NCBI RefSeq assembly: GCF_022568815.1
Contig: NZ_JAKZHX010000007.1
Span: 248,001 to 312,000, forward strand
Direction of reading: 5' to 3'
Length of the DNA: 64,000 nucleotides
Source: Undibacterium paludis
GTDB lineage: Bacteria > Pseudomonadota > Gammaproteobacteria > Burkholderiales > Burkholderiaceae_D
Shown here one piece after another: positions 30,790 to 41,630 of this stretch (position 1 is its first letter; each line of letters starts with the position of its first letter). Made by a program: the position numbers and the translations under genes. A model generated the notes under the pieces. It worked only from the letters and a program-made list of their open reading frames with translations. It did not search any database and was not told the DNA's origin.

Positions 30790-31992
30790 TCAGTCAGCCT
30801 GTTTGCGCAGGAAAGCTGGAATGTCGTAAGTTTCCATACCATTTTTTTCCAGGGCGCGTACTGTTTCTGATGCCGACTCACGACGCCATACTGCCGGTTT
30901 GGAAAGGCCATCGAAACCTGCCGAACCAGTTGCTGTACCAGTGCTGATGGTGGCAGATGTCATGACCGCGCTGGCCATCACGGTTTCATTGTGTGTGCCA
31001 GTACGCAGCATCGGTGTTTGCACCAGCTGGATATTTTTCTTGCCACGGCCAAGGCCGGTTGCCACTACCGTCACGCGGATATCGTCACCCATGTTGTCAT
31101 CGTAAGCAATACCTTGTGCGATCGATGCATCCGGTGCAGCGAAAGCACGTACTGTAGACATGACTTCCTTGATCTCTTTACCTTTGAGACCACGGCTGGC
31201 AGTGACATTGACCAGCACGCCACGTGCACCGGACAGATCGATCCCATCCAGCAGTGGGGATGCCACTGCCTGTTCAGCAGCGATACGTGCGCGGTCAACG
31301 CCAGAAGCAGTTGCCGTACCCATCATTGCCTTGCCCTGCTCACCCATGATCGTTTTCACGTCATTGAAGTCGACGTTAATATGACCAGGTACGTTGATGA
31401 TCTCGGCAATACCAGCGACGGCATTGTTCAGGACATCATCAGCGTGTTGCAGCCACTCGATCATGCTGTCGTCTTCGTAAATCTCTTCGAGTTTTTCGTT
31501 GAGGATGACAATCAGGGAATCAACATGCTGGGACAGAGCTTCCAGACCTTCGTCGGCGATGTCCATGCACTTTTGACCTTCGTAGGAAAATGGTTTGGAT
31601 ACGACCGCCACTGTCAGCGCCCCCAGTTCTTTGGCCACTTGCGCAACCACCGGTGCAGCACCTGTACCTGTACCACCACCCATGCCGGCAGCGATAAATA
31701 CCATGTGTGCACCACGCAGTGCATCTTCAATGCGGGCGCGCGAATCTTCAGCCAGCTTGCGGCCGACGTCAGGTTTCATGCCTGCACCCAGACCCGTTTC
31801 GCCGATCTGTATCACGTTGTTTGCCTTGGACATCAACAGTGCTTGCGCATCTGTATTTGCAGCAATGAACTCAACGCCGGACACGCCTTTGTTGATCATG
31901 TGCTGTACCGCATTGCCGCCTGCGCCACCTACGCCGACAACCTTGATCACGGTGCCTTGTGTGGCGTTATCAACCATATCGAACTCCATCAT
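30790..31992 (-). CDS. ftsZ: Cell division GTPase FtsZ
   Basis: Tubulin homologue that forms the Z ring. The 400-aa product has the tubulin signature GMGGGTGTGAAPV, the GTPase-activating loop (VDFNDVKTIMGEQGKAMMG) and the C-terminal peptide YDIPAFLRKQAD that binds FtsA and ZipA. Two tandem ATGs (31992 and 31989) follow GGAGGAG. The second has better spacing. It lies 121 bp after ftsA, with a long hairpin in the spacer. Confidence 0.98.
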   Translation of the reverse strand: MMEFDMVDNATQGTVIKVVGVGGAGGNAVQHMINKGVSGVEFIAANTDAQALLMSKANNVIQIGETGLGAGMKPDVGRKLAEDSRARIEDALRGAHMVFIAAGMGGGTGTGAAPVVAQVAKELGALTVAVVSKPFSYEGQKCMDIADEGLEALSQHVDSLIVILNEKLEEIYEDDSMIEWLQHADDVLNNAVAGIAEIINVPGHINVDFNDVKTIMGEQGKAMMGTATASGVDRARIAAEQAVASPLLDGIDLSGARGVLVNVTASRGLKGKEIKEVMSTVRAFAAPDASIAQGIAYDDNMGDDIRVTVVATGLGRGKKNIQLVQTPMLRTGTHNETVMASAVMTSATISTGTATGSAGFDGLSKPAVWRRESASETVRALEKNGMETYDIPAFLRKQAD

Positions 31993-32008
31993 GACTCCTC
32001 CAGGTAGG

Positions 32009-32062
32009 CAGTTATCAGTCGCTAGGCATCACCGGGATGTGACGACTAGCGACTAATAACTG
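32009..32062 (-). promoter_or_regulatory. Large hairpin in the ftsA-ftsZ spacer
   Basis: CAGTTATCAGTCGCTAG pairs with CTAGCGACTAATAACTG (16 of 17 positions) across a 20-nt loop, ending only a few bases before the ftsZ ribosome-binding site (GGAGGAG, 31994-32000). No U tract follows, so it is not an ordinary terminator. It may tune ftsZ translation or message stability, or be a dispersed repeat. Confidence 0.6.
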
Positions 32063-32113
32063 TATATCGAACTATTATAAAATGACTACACCAATTTAGA
32101 TACAAAATACAAG

Positions 32114-33346
32114 CTAAAAATTCCCTAAAAACCACTCTTTCATGCGTTGCCAGACTGCTTTGGCCGATCCTTCCTGCCGAGTGACCAAATGGCCGCGCAA
32201 ATACTGCTTCTTCGCTTCCAACAACAACCCCAAAACTGTGGCGTAACGCAGGCTGCGCACAACGTCTGCCAATTGCCCGCTGTACGCTGGCATGCCCAAT
32301 CTTGTCGGCTTCAAAAAGATGTCTTCCGCCATTTCGACCATGCCTGGCATGGCGGCAGAACCGCCTGTCAGCACGATGCCTGAAGACAGCACATCTTCAT
32401 AACCGGATTCGCGCACGACCTGATGTACCAGCGCAAACAACTCCTCGACACGCGGCTCAATCACGGCGGCCAGTGCCTGACGCGACAAAGAACGCGGGCC
32501 GCGATCACCCAGGCCTGGCACTTCGAGCGTATCGGCCGGGTCTGCCAGTACCTGCTTGGCGACACCAAAACGCACCTTGATTTCTTCTGCTTCTGACGTC
32601 GGCGTACGCAAAGCCATGGCGATATCATTGGTGATCTGGTCACCAGCAATCGGTATCACCGCGGTATGACGTATTGCCCCCTCACTGAAAACTGCCACAT
32701 CTGTCGTACCGCCGCCGATGTCGATCAATACGACGCCAAGCTCTTTTTCATCCTTGGTCAGCACGGCTTCAGCGGACGCCATCGGCTGTAGTATCAGGTC
32801 AGACACTTCCAGACCGCAACGACGCACGCACTTGACAATGTTCTGTACCGCAGACACGGCACCGGTGACAATATGCACTTTGACTTCCAGGCGTATGCCG
32901 CTCATGCCTATCGGTTCGCGCACATCATCCTGGCTATCGACGATGAATTCCTGCGGCAGCGTGTGCAGCAATTGCTGGTCAGTCGGGATATTGACAGCCT
33001 TGGCAGTTTCTATAACACGCGAGACGTCAGCTGCGGTGACTTCTTTATCCTTGATCGCTACCATGCCGCTGGAATTAAAGCTGCGGATATGACTGCCCGC
33101 AATGCCGGTATAGACATTACGGATCTTGCAGTCAGCCATCAGTTCAGCTTCTTCCAGCGCACGCTGTATCGATTCGACAGTGGCTTCAATGTTGACGACG
33201 ACGCCTTTTTTCAGCCCTTTTGACTCATGCTGGCCCAGGCCGATGACTTCATGTCGGCCGTCAGGCATGACCTCTGCCACGACCGCCACAATTTTAGAGG
33301 TGCCGATATCGAGACCAACGATCAGATTTTTAGCGTCTTTTGTCAT
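32114..33346 (-). CDS. ftsA: Cell division protein FtsA (actin-like)
   Basis: Membrane-attached actin homologue that anchors FtsZ. The 410-aa product starts MTKDAKNLIVGLDIGTSKIVAVVAEV (phosphate 1) and carries VLIDIGGGTTDVAVF (phosphate 2) and GIVLTGGSAAMPGM (adenosine). The C-terminal amphipathic membrane-targeting helix (VWQRMKEWFLGNF) is present. Its start overlaps the ftsQ stop by four bases. Confidence 0.97.
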   Translation of the reverse strand: MTKDAKNLIVGLDIGTSKIVAVVAEVMPDGRHEVIGLGQHESKGLKKGVVVNIEATVESIQRALEEAELMADCKIRNVYTGIAGSHIRSFNSSGMVAIKDKEVTAADVSRVIETAKAVNIPTDQQLLHTLPQEFIVDSQDDVREPIGMSGIRLEVKVHIVTGAVSAVQNIVKCVRRCGLEVSDLILQPMASAEAVLTKDEKELGVVLIDIGGGTTDVAVFSEGAIRHTAVIPIAGDQITNDIAMALRTPTSEAEEIKVRFGVAKQVLADPADTLEVPGLGDRGPRSLSRQALAAVIEPRVEELFALVHQVVRESGYEDVLSSGIVLTGGSAAMPGMVEMAEDIFLKPTRLGMPAYSGQLADVVRSLRYATVLGLLLEAKKQYLRGHLVTRQEGSAKAVWQRMKEWFLGNF

Positions 33347-34137
33347 GTCTTTCCACTTGCTTTTGTTTGCTTTTTCAACCCGATATTGCTATGGCTCGAT
33401 CTGAGCGCAAGGCCATTCGGATAACGCATGTCCACATTTTCAATACTGTCCTGCAAACTGGCCAGCAATTGCGGGTAGACCTGCATCAATTTGTCCACCC
33501 TGCTCTTGAGCGTATTGGCATCCTGCACCCTGCCCAATTCCACCTGCATGCCATTGTTCAGTTTCAGACCCCAGGCATAGCGGCTGGAATAATTGACTGA
33601 TTCCGGTGCCAGATTGATTTTTGCAAACCAGTTTTTAAATTCCAGATACTGCGCCAATACTTCTTTTTCACTACCTTCTGGCCCGTTCAAGGCAATCAGG
33701 TCTGCATCATCCTCTGCTTCCGCCAGATTGGCGGTAAATACGTCACCCTTGACAGAAATCAGGCGTCCGTCTTCGCCCCAGGTACCCAATGCCACATGTT
33801 CCTCCAGTGTGACGATGAGCTTGTTCGGCCACTCTCTCTGCACACTGGCCCGACGTACCCAGGGTACTGCTTCAAACGCGGCACGTACTGCATCAAGATT
33901 GGCGGTAAAAAAATTGCCCCTGATTCTGGGTAAAGCCGTATTCCTGATGGTCAGCGGGTTGACATGTCTCAGACCCGATCCATCGCTGCCGACATTCACT
34001 GCGTCAACCTTGATCACACGCAGGGTAAATACCGGACGCTGTATCACCCACCATACGCCAGACAGCAGCAACATGAACAATACCAGCCCAAACAGGGCGT
34101 TGGCAGTATTGTTCATCAGCTTGGTGTCATGCCACAT
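33343..34137 (-). CDS. ftsQ: Cell division protein FtsQ
   Basis: Bitopic periplasmic scaffold of the divisome, linking FtsA/FtsK to FtsBL. The 264-aa product has a short cytoplasmic tail, one transmembrane helix (about residues 12-32), a POTRA domain (VIKVDAVNV... to IRGNFFTANLDAVRAAFE) and the FtsQ beta domain (RRASVQREWPNKLIVTLEEH). It lies 46 bp after ddl and overlaps ftsA. Confidence 0.92.
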   Translation of the reverse strand: MWHDTKLMNNTANALFGLVLFMLLLSGVWWVIQRPVFTLRVIKVDAVNVGSDGSGLRHVNPLTIRNTALPRIRGNFFTANLDAVRAAFEAVPWVRRASVQREWPNKLIVTLEEHVALGTWGEDGRLISVKGDVFTANLAEAEDDADLIALNGPEGSEKEVLAQYLEFKNWFAKINLAPESVNYSSRYAWGLKLNNGMQVELGRVQDANTLKSRVDKLMQVYPQLLASLQDSIENVDMRYPNGLALRSSHSNIGLKKQTKASGKT

Positions 34138-34183
34138 TGTTTGCTCTTGCCTGTTACTGTTATTTACTCTGCTTACTTCTTAT

Positions 34184-35146
34184 TTACTTCTTTGCTTCAG
34201 ATTTGATCTTCAAACTGGCTGTCTTCAAGATTTCCACACACAGGTCTTCATAACTGATACCAACCGCCTTGGCCGCCATGGGCACCAGCGAATGGCCGGT
34301 CATACCAGGGGATGTATTAATTTCCAGCAAAAATGGCTTGTTATCTGTCTTGCGCAACAGCACATCGACACGCGCCCAACCTTCACAATCAAGGGCACGA
34401 TAGGCGTCGACGGCCATCTTGCGTATGGTATCGGTCAAATCCTGCTCCAGCACTGCCGGGCAGATGTACTGGGTATCGTCCGTAAAATACTTGTTCTGGT
34501 AATCGTAATTACCGTCAGGTGCAACGATTTCAGTAATCGGCAAGGCATAGGCCTGGGCGCCTTTGCCCAGCACCGCCACGGTCAGCTCACGTCCTTCGAC
34601 AAATTCTTCTGCCAGCACCACATCATCAAACTGGGCCGCCAGGGCATAGGCTTCCTGCATGCCTGAGTATCCGCTGACTTTGGTGATGCCTATTGTAGAA
34701 CCTTCATGTGGCGGCTTGATGATAAGCGGCAGTCCAAGATCATCGGGCACACGGCGCAACTCGGTATCTGGCGTCAGCACGGCATAAGCTGGCGTGCTCA
34801 AACCATAGGTTTGCCAGATGCGCTTGGTAAAAATCTTGTCCATGGCAATCGCTGACGCCATCACGCCGCTGCCGGTGTAAGGGATATTCAATTGTTCCAG
34901 CACTCCTTGCAGACTGCCGTCTTCACCATAGCGACCGTGCAGGGCAATAAATACACGGTCAAATTTTTCTGCTGCCAGTTCGGCGATGCTGCGTTCTGCC
35001 GTATCAAAGCCATGCGCATCGACGCCCTTGCTTTTCAATGCCTGCAAGACACCGCTGCCTGACATCAGGGAAACTTCACGTTCCGCCGAGCGGCCGCCAA
35101 ACAGTACGCCCACCTTGCCCAGAGATTTCAAATTCAATTCGCTCAT
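34184..35146 (-). CDS. ddlB: D-alanine-D-alanine ligase
   Basis: Makes the D-Ala-D-Ala dipeptide of peptidoglycan. The 320-aa product starts with [21 protein letters not shown] and has the ATP-grasp core ([29 protein letters not shown]) and the metal/substrate site [15 protein letters not shown]. It needs the D-alanine supplied by the racemase at 13383 or another. It lies 21 bp downstream of murC. Confidence 0.97.
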   Translation of the reverse strand: MSELNLKSLGKVGVLFGGRSAEREVSLMSGSGVLQALKSKGVDAHGFDTAERSIAELAAEKFDRVFIALHGRYGEDGSLQGVLEQLNIPYTGSGVMASAIAMDKIFTKRIWQTYGLSTPAYAVLTPDTELRRVPDDLGLPLIIKPPHEGSTIGITKVSGYSGMQEAYALAAQFDDVVLAEEFVEGRELTVAVLGKGAQAYALPITEIVAPDGNYDYQNKYFTDDTQYICPAVLEQDLTDTIRKMAVDAYRALDCEGWARVDVLLRKTDNKPFLLEINTSPGMTGHSLVPMAAKAVGISYEDLCVEILKTASLKIKSEAKK

Positions 35147-35167
35147 GATGATCTGATCACTTAACTA

Positions 35168-36553
35168 TCACACAGACTGAGCCAGTTTTGCCGGCACAGC
35201 ATTGATGGAACCTGCCCCCATGACGATGACGACATCACCGTCTTTCAATACCCGCAAGATACTTTCGGTCATTTCCTGCATGTCTTCGACAAATACCGGT
35301 TCAACCTTGCCCATCACCCGCAGGGCCCTGGCCATGGAACGACCATCAGCCGCCAGTATCGGCGCTTCACCCGCGGCATAGACTTCTGCCAGCACCACCG
35401 CATCTGCACTGGAAATCACTCGGACAAAATCTTCAAACAAATCACGCGTACGGGTATAGCGATGCGGCTGGAAAGCCAGCACCAGACGACGGCCAGGATA
35501 GGCGCCACGCGCCGCCGCCAATGTCGCTGCCATTTCCACAGGGTGATGACCATAGTCATCAACCAGGGCAAAAGTACCTCCCGCCGCCAGGGCGATTTCA
35601 CCATAACGGGTAAAGCGACGACCCACGCCGTTGAATTCACTCAGGGCCTTTTGTGTTGCCTCATCACTGACACCGACCTCGCGGGCAATCGCAATTGCCG
35701 CACAGGCATTTTGCACATTGTGCATGCCAGGCTGGTTCAGGCTGACCTGCATGTTCTCATAGCCATCTTGCACTACCGTGAAATGCATCTTGCCACTTGA
35801 TGCGGTGGCATCAATCGCCCGTACATCAGCATCTTCATGGAAGCCATACGTCACGATAGGCTTGGAAACAAAAGGCATGATTTCACGCACATTGGCGTCA
35901 TCCAGGCACAACACGGCAACACCATAAAATGGCAGACGCTGGGTAAATTCAATAAAAGCCTGCTTCAGGCGCGCGAAATCATGACCATAGGTTTCCATAT
36001 GGTCAGCATCGATATTGGTGATGACTTCAATCACCGGCAACAGGTTTAAGAAGGAAGCATCAGATTCATCGGCCTCTGCCACGATGAAATCACCGCTACC
36101 GAGCTTGGCATTGGCGCCGGCGCTGTTGAGCAAGCCACCGATGACAAAAGTCGGATCAAGCCCGCCTTGCGCCAGGACACTGGCGACCAGACTGGTCGTG
36201 GTCGTTTTGCCGTGAGTGCCGGCGATGGCGATACCGCTTTTCAGGCGCATGAGTTCAGCCAGCATCATCGCGCGTGGCACAATGGGGATATGTCTGGCGC
36301 GTGCAGCAATGACTTCCGGGTTATCACCCTTGACAGCGGTGGATGTCACCACAGCGTCAGCGCCATCTATATTCTCAGCTGCATGACCCAGCATGACTTT
36401 TGCGCCAAGTTGCGCCAGACGTTTCGAGGCAGCATTACTACCGAGATCAGAACCGGAAATGGTATAACCGAGATTCAACAGGACTTCGGCGATACCGCTC
36501 ATGCCTGAGCCGCCTATGCCAACAAAATGGATGTGTTTTACTTTGTGTTTCAT
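35168..36553 (-). CDS. murC: UDP-N-acetylmuramate-L-alanine ligase
   Basis: Adds L-Ala to UDP-MurNAc, the first Mur-ligase step. The 461-aa product from the ATG at 36553 starts [20 protein letters not shown] and has the ATP site [24 protein letters not shown] and the DDYGHHPVE motif. Upstream in-frame codons run into murG and are not family-like. The start overlaps the murG stop by four bases. Confidence 0.97.
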   Translation of the reverse strand: MKHKVKHIHFVGIGGSGMSGIAEVLLNLGYTISGSDLGSNAASKRLAQLGAKVMLGHAAENIDGADAVVTSTAVKGDNPEVIAARARHIPIVPRAMMLAELMRLKSGIAIAGTHGKTTTTSLVASVLAQGGLDPTFVIGGLLNSAGANAKLGSGDFIVAEADESDASFLNLLPVIEVITNIDADHMETYGHDFARLKQAFIEFTQRLPFYGVAVLCLDDANVREIMPFVSKPIVTYGFHEDADVRAIDATASSGKMHFTVVQDGYENMQVSLNQPGMHNVQNACAAIAIAREVGVSDEATQKALSEFNGVGRRFTRYGEIALAAGGTFALVDDYGHHPVEMAATLAAARGAYPGRRLVLAFQPHRYTRTRDLFEDFVRVISSADAVVLAEVYAAGEAPILAADGRSMARALRVMGKVEPVFVEDMQEMTESILRVLKDGDVVIVMGAGSINAVPAKLAQSV

Positions 36554-37641
36554 GCTAATGCTTCCAGAATGTGGGCGATGTTCGCACTGGCTTCGCGCTG
36601 CCCAAGGGCATAGGCAGTTTCCGCCATCGCCAGGCATTGTGCTCTGTCCAGTGTTTGTAATTGTTCTGCCAGCCGTGCCGGGCTTAATTCAGTTTGTGGC
36701 AGATGGATAGCGGCTTTCTGGCTCGCCATCCACTGTGCGTTTGCCTTTTGGTGGGACGTGCTCGACGCCATGAAGGGTACCAGTATGCTGGCCACACCGG
36801 CAGCAGTCAGTTCAGATACGGTAATGGCGCCGGCACGGCATATCACCAGGTCAGCCTCGGCATAACGACGCGGCATGTCATCGATGAAATCCAGTACTTC
36901 GGCTTGCACACCAGCTTTTGCATAACTTTGACGCAAGGCCTCTATATGCTGCTTGCCAGACTGGTGCGTGATTTGCGGACGCAACTCTGCAGGCATCAGG
37001 GCTACCGCCTGTGGTACGCCATCATTGAGCACCTTGGCGCCCAGGCTGCCACCGACCACCAGTATGCGTAAAGGGCCTGTACGTCCGGCATAACGTTTTG
37101 CAGGTACTGGCAATTCACAAATTTCTTTGCGTATGGGATTACCGATGACTGCAGTTTTTTGGTCAGCAGTCACTGTTGAAGATGGCAAGCCAAACAATAA
37201 TTTACTGGCGAAAGGGCGCAAAGCCTTGTTCGACAACAACAAGGCTGCATCAGCATTCATCAACACCACAGGCTTGCCGCGCAAGGCCGCCATCATGCCG
37301 CCGGGCACGGTCACATAACCGCCCATCCCCAGCACCACATCTGGCTGACGGCGACCGATAATGCTGAAACAGCTGAAAAAACTCTTGAGCAGCTTGAAAG
37401 CACCGCTGATCGTATGCGACCAGCCCTTGCCGCGCAAACCGGAGAAATCAATATTGTCCATGACAATATTGTGTTTGGGGACGATCTGTCCTTCCATGCC
37501 GATTTGTGTGCCCAGCCAGCTGACCTGCCAGCCACGCTCACGCATGATGTCGGCAATCGCCAGGCCAGGGAAGATATGACCACCGGTACCGGCTGCCATG
37601 ATCAGCAAAGTCTTTTGACGGATTTGAACTGGCAGACTCAT
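36550..37641 (-). CDS. murG: UDP-GlcNAc:undecaprenyl-PP-MurNAc-pentapeptide GlcNAc transferase
   Basis: Peripheral inner-membrane glycosyltransferase that converts lipid I to lipid II. The 363-aa product has the G-loop [14 protein letters not shown], a second G-loop [14 protein letters not shown], and the UDP-GlcNAc site [17 protein letters not shown]. It overlaps ftsW and murC by four bases each. Confidence 0.97.
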   Translation of the reverse strand: MSLPVQIRQKTLLIMAAGTGGHIFPGLAIADIMRERGWQVSWLGTQIGMEGQIVPKHNIVMDNIDFSGLRGKGWSHTISGAFKLLKSFFSCFSIIGRRQPDVVLGMGGYVTVPGGMMAALRGKPVVLMNADAALLLSNKALRPFASKLLFGLPSSTVTADQKTAVIGNPIRKEICELPVPAKRYAGRTGPLRILVVGGSLGAKVLNDGVPQAVALMPAELRPQITHQSGKQHIEALRQSYAKAGVQAEVLDFIDDMPRRYAEADLVICRAGAITVSELTAAGVASILVPFMASSTSHQKANAQWMASQKAAIHLPQTELSPARLAEQLQTLDRAQCLAMAETAYALGQREASANIAHILEALA

Positions 37642-38855
37642 GCGCGGCCTCCACGCATCAGCACACGGTTTTCATAATCCACACGCAATAATATCGCCAG
37701 ACCTACACAATTAATCATCACGCCAGAACCACCATAACTCATCAAAGGCAGGGTCAAACCCTTGGTTGGCAACAAACCAAGGTTGACACCCATATTAATA
37801 AAAGCCTGTACACCTATCCAGATACCGATGCCCTTGGCCAGCAGACCGGCAAAGGTCTGGTCGAGGGCAATCGCCTGACGGCCAATTTCAAAAGCGCGTT
37901 TCAGCAACCAGTAAAACAGCAACACCACCACCAGTACACCAACGAAGCCGAGCTCTTCGCCGATGACAGCCAGCAGAAAATCTGTATGTGCTTCTGGCAA
38001 ATAGTGCAGTTTTTGTACGCTGGCACCCAGGCCAACACCAAATATCTCACCGCGCCCAAAAGCAATCAGGGAGTGCGTGAGTTGATATGCCTTGCCGAGG
38101 GCATTATCTTCTTCAAAAGGGTTGAGGTAGGCAAAAATACGTTCACGACGCCATGGTGACAGCACGATAACCATGGTAAAGATACCAACCAGGGTGGCAG
38201 CAATACCGCCAAACCAGATGCCATTGATACCGCCCAAAAACAGGATGCCCATGGCGATACAGACGATCACGCCAAAAGCACCCAGATCAGGCTCCAGCAA
38301 CAACAGCAAACCAACCACGCCTACCGCCATCAGCATGGGTACGAAACCCTTGGTCAGTTTGTGCATGTATTCCTGTTTGCGCACGGTATAGTCAGCAGCA
38401 TACAGAACCATGAACAGCTTCATCAATTCAGATGGTTGCAGATTCAGGACCTTGAAAGACAGCCAGCGTTTGGCACCATTCACACCTTTACCCAGGCCCG
38501 GGATCAGCACTGCCGCCAGCAATATCAGGGTGGCTACAAAAAAGTAAGGCGCATATTTTTGCCAGACGGCGACCGGTATACGAAAAGCCAGGGCGCCGGC
38601 AATCAGGGCGACAATCACGAAAATGGCCTGACGTACCAGAAAATGCGAATTCTTGTAGTTTGCATATTTCGGTGAATCAGGCAGTGAGATCGAGGCCGAA
38701 TACACCATCACCATGCCAAACAGCATCAGGATGATGGTCACCCATACCAGCGGCTGGTCATAGTCCATCATCTTGGAGCGGCTGACCAGGTTGGTACTGA
38801 CCGGCGGGCTGCCAAATGGCGACCATCTTTGCAGTGGCAGCAAGAGCTGGCGCAT
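37638..38855 (-). CDS. ftsW: Septal peptidoglycan polymerase FtsW (SEDS)
   Basis: SEDS glycosyltransferase that works with FtsI at the septum. The 405-aa product has about ten hydrophobic segments and the SEDS signatures GINGIWFGG, FIVVLSPWRRERIFAYLNPF-like loop (VLSPWRRERIFAYL), AHTDFLLAVIGEELGFVG and LPLMSYGGSGVM at the C terminus. The start is the ATG at 38855, overlapping the murD stop by one base. An upstream TTG would add two residues. Confidence 0.95.
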   Translation of the reverse strand: MRQLLLPLQRWSPFGSPPVSTNLVSRSKMMDYDQPLVWVTIILMLFGMVMVYSASISLPDSPKYANYKNSHFLVRQAIFVIVALIAGALAFRIPVAVWQKYAPYFFVATLILLAAVLIPGLGKGVNGAKRWLSFKVLNLQPSELMKLFMVLYAADYTVRKQEYMHKLTKGFVPMLMAVGVVGLLLLLEPDLGAFGVIVCIAMGILFLGGINGIWFGGIAATLVGIFTMVIVLSPWRRERIFAYLNPFEEDNALGKAYQLTHSLIAFGRGEIFGVGLGASVQKLHYLPEAHTDFLLAVIGEELGFVGVLVVVLLFYWLLKRAFEIGRQAIALDQTFAGLLAKGIGIWIGVQAFINMGVNLGLLPTKGLTLPLMSYGGSGVMINCVGLAILLRVDYENRVLMRGGRA

Positions 38856-40369
38856 CAGCAAACCTCCCCGCGTGCCAGGGCAATCTCACGCACTGCATCA
38901 ACAAACACCTGGGCACGATGTGCATAATTGCGGAACATATCGAGGCTGGCGCAAGCGGGCGACAGCAAAACAATATCACCCTCTGTTGCCAGTTCAGATG
39001 CTGCCTGCACTGCTATTTCCAGGGTTGCCACGTCATGCAAAGGTACTGCCGTGATTGCCAGTGCCTGTTGCAATTCTTCCCTGGCCTTGCCTATCAGGAC
39101 AACAGCCTTGGTGTAACGCTCCACCGGATCAGCCAGCGGTGAAAAATCCTGGCCCTTGCCTTCACCACCGGCAATCAGGATGATGCGTTTGTGCAAGGCA
39201 TCGGATTGTTGTCCCAGTCCTTTCAGGGCAGCGACGGTAGCACCAACATTGGTCCCTTTGCTGTCGTCGATGTAATCAACATCGGCAATGGTAGCGACCT
39301 GCTCGACACGATGCGGTTCACCTTTGTAATCACGCAGGCCGTGCAGCAAAGGGGCAAACGACAAACCTATGCCACGGCACAAAGCCAGGGCCGCCAGGGC
39401 ATTGGCCGCATTATGCTGACCACGAATCTGCAATGCATCAGTTGGCATCAGGCGTGTGACGATAGTGGCAATTTCTTCCACTTCTTTTTTCTTGCGACGG
39501 CTGCTGGTCACGACAGGTGCGTCCTCAGCCGGGTTGGCGGTAGCCAGCCAGCCCATGCCATGCTCATTGAGCAAACCCATGTCACCAAGCTGCCTGGGGG
39601 CATCAACCCCAAAGCTGATAACGTTGCCATGCGATTTTGCCATCGCCATGACCTGCGCATCGTCGCGGTTCAAGACCTGCAAAGTCTGTTCGCCAAAAAT
39701 GCGTGCCTTGTCAGCACAATAGGCTTGCAGGTTGCCATGCCAGTCCAGATGGTCCTGGGTGATGTTCAGGACTGTTGCCACATCAGCTTGCAGGCTATGT
39801 GTCGTATGGAGCTGGAAGCTCGACAATTCCAGCACCCAGACCTGGGGCAAAGTGTCTTGATCCAGGCATTCACGCAAGACATCCAGTACGGCAGGGCTGA
39901 TATTACCGGCCACCTTAACCGTCAAACCGGCGCGTTCAACCAGCAAACCCGTCAGGCTGGTCACCGTTGTTTTACCATTGGTACCAGTGATGGCAATGAC
40001 TTTGGGCTGATATTCGCGTTCAGCCTTCAAGGTGACCAGCGCCCGGGCAAACAATTCAATCTCACCCCATACCGGGATAGATTTGTCGGCCGCAACCGGT
40101 AATAGTTCCTGCAATTCACGCTGGGGTGAAAGCCCAGGGCTGACAGTCATGACATCCATGCCATCAAGCAAAGCACCGGTGAAAGCGCCGCCGATAAATT
40201 CTATCTGTCCTGGTTGACCTGACAGCGCCTGCAATTGCGGCAACCTCTCTGGTGCTTCGCGGGTATCTGCAACACGCAGGTGGGCGCCAGCGCGCAGCAG
40301 CCATTGCGCCATCGCCAGACCTGTCTCACCCAGGCCCAAAACCAGCACATGTTTACCCGAAAAATCCAT
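38855..40369 (-). CDS. murD: UDP-MurNAc-L-alanine-D-glutamate ligase
   Basis: Adds D-glutamate to the stem peptide. The 504-aa product has [20 protein letters not shown] at the N terminus, the ATP site [15 protein letters not shown], and [19 protein letters not shown]. It is somewhat longer than usual because of an insertion near 270-310 rich in Asp/Ser/Arg/Lys ([20 protein letters not shown]). It follows mraY by 90 bp, a gap that holds the 12-bp tandem repeat, so its expression may be set apart from mraY. Confidence 0.95.
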   Translation of the reverse strand: MDFSGKHVLVLGLGETGLAMAQWLLRAGAHLRVADTREAPERLPQLQALSGQPGQIEFIGGAFTGALLDGMDVMTVSPGLSPQRELQELLPVAADKSIPVWGEIELFARALVTLKAEREYQPKVIAITGTNGKTTVTSLTGLLVERAGLTVKVAGNISPAVLDVLRECLDQDTLPQVWVLELSSFQLHTTHSLQADVATVLNITQDHLDWHGNLQAYCADKARIFGEQTLQVLNRDDAQVMAMAKSHGNVISFGVDAPRQLGDMGLLNEHGMGWLATANPAEDAPVVTSSRRKKKEVEEIATIVTRLMPTDALQIRGQHNAANALAALALCRGIGLSFAPLLHGLRDYKGEPHRVEQVATIADVDYIDDSKGTNVGATVAALKGLGQQSDALHKRIILIAGGEGKGQDFSPLADPVERYTKAVVLIGKAREELQQALAITAVPLHDVATLEIAVQAASELATEGDIVLLSPACASLDMFRNYAHRAQVFVDAVREIALARGEVC

Positions 40370-40388
40370 AAGCTCTGCTTCTACCTTA

Positions 40389-40445
40389 TTTTTACTGATC
40401 TTTTTACTGATCTTTTTACTGATCTTTTTACTGATCTTTTACTGC
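40389..40445 (-). repeat. 12-bp tandem repeat array between mraY and murD
   Basis: Four exact copies of TTTTTACTGATC (40389-40436) followed by a degenerate fifth. The array ends 19 bp upstream of the murD ATG, so slippage would change the leader of murD. Each unit carries a GATC site. Confidence 0.9.
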
Positions 40446-40459
40446 TCTGAACTTGATTT

Positions 40460-41629
40460 TTAACGCAACTTCAAAGAAGACAAACCTATCAACACCAGCA
40501 ACATCGTGATGATCCAGAAACGCACGACGACCTGGGTTTCTTTCCAACCTTTTTTCTCAAAATGGTGATGCAAGGGCGCCATCAGCAACAGACGACGACC
40601 TTCGCCATATTTTTTCTTTGTATATTTGAAGTAGCCGACCTGCAGCATCACAGACAAGGTCTCGGCCACGAAAATACCGCCCATGATGAACAGGACAATT
40701 TCCTGTCTGACGATGACAGCTACCGTACCCAACGCACCACCGAGGGCCAGCGCGCCGACATCGCCCATGAACACCTGAGCCGGATGCGCATTGAACCAGA
40801 GGAAAGCCAGGCCCGCACCCGCCATCGCACCACAGAAGATCAGTAACTCGCCAGCACCAGGGATATGCGGTATCAACAGGTACTTGGCATAGCCGACGTT
40901 ACCGGTCAGGTAGGCAAACAGGCCCAGTGCCGAACCGACCATGATGGTTGGCATGATTGCCAGGCCGTCCAGACCATCTGTAAAATTGACGGCATTGCTG
41001 GTGCCGACGATGACGCAATACGTCAATGCGATAAAACCCCAAACGCCAAGCGGGTAACTGACCGTCTTGAAGAAAGGCACGATCAAATCAGCCTTGGGCG
41101 GCAAATCCATGCTGAAGCCCGATTGTACCCAGGCGATGAACAATTCCAGCACCTTGGAATTGCTTGGAGCAGAAACCGAGAACGCCAGGTAAAAAGCAGC
41201 AACCAGACCGACCAGTGATTGCCAGAAATACTTCTCGCGCGAACGCATGCCTTCAGGGTCTTTATAGACCACCTTGCGGTAATCATCGACCCAGCCGACT
41301 GCACCATAACCAAGAGTGACGATCATCACCACCCAGACAAAACGATTGCTGAGGTCAGCCCACAGCAAAGTGGAAATACCGATAGAGATCAGTACCAAAA
41401 CGCCGCCCATGGTCGGAGTGCCGGATTTGACCAGATGGGTTTCCATGCCGTACGTACGCACAGCCTGCCCTACCTTCAGTCTGGTCAACATGCGAATCAC
41501 CGCAGGACCAGCAAAAATACCAATTGAGATGGCCGTCATCGTGGCAAATACTGCGCGAAAGGTAATAAACCCGAAGACGCGCAGCCAGCCAATATCTTGC
41601 TTGAAAAGTTCAGCCAACCAGAGCAACAT
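40460..41629 (-). CDS. mraY: Phospho-MurNAc-pentapeptide transferase
   Basis: Polytopic inner-membrane enzyme that transfers phospho-MurNAc-pentapeptide to undecaprenyl phosphate, making lipid I. The 389-aa product has about ten hydrophobic segments and the family motifs [33 protein letters not shown] and [12 protein letters not shown] with its catalytic aspartates. It starts one base past the murF stop. Confidence 0.97.
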   Translation of the reverse strand: MLLWLAELFKQDIGWLRVFGFITFRAVFATMTAISIGIFAGPAVIRMLTRLKVGQAVRTYGMETHLVKSGTPTMGGVLVLISIGISTLLWADLSNRFVWVVMIVTLGYGAVGWVDDYRKVVYKDPEGMRSREKYFWQSLVGLVAAFYLAFSVSAPSNSKVLELFIAWVQSGFSMDLPPKADLIVPFFKTVSYPLGVWGFIALTYCVIVGTSNAVNFTDGLDGLAIMPTIMVGSALGLFAYLTGNVGYAKYLLIPHIPGAGELLIFCGAMAGAGLAFLWFNAHPAQVFMGDVGALALGGALGTVAVIVRQEIVLFIMGGIFVAETLSVMLQVGYFKYTKKKYGEGRRLLLMAPLHHHFEKKGWKETQVVVRFWIITMLLVLIGLSSLKLR

Positions 41630-41630
41630 G

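Noticed and set aside
30991..32007. 338-codon ORF antisense to ftsZ
   Set aside because: Shadow of ftsZ; no start signal or known domain.
40389..40445. CRISPR-like array
   Set aside because: Units are adjacent with no spacers and no cas gene is present.
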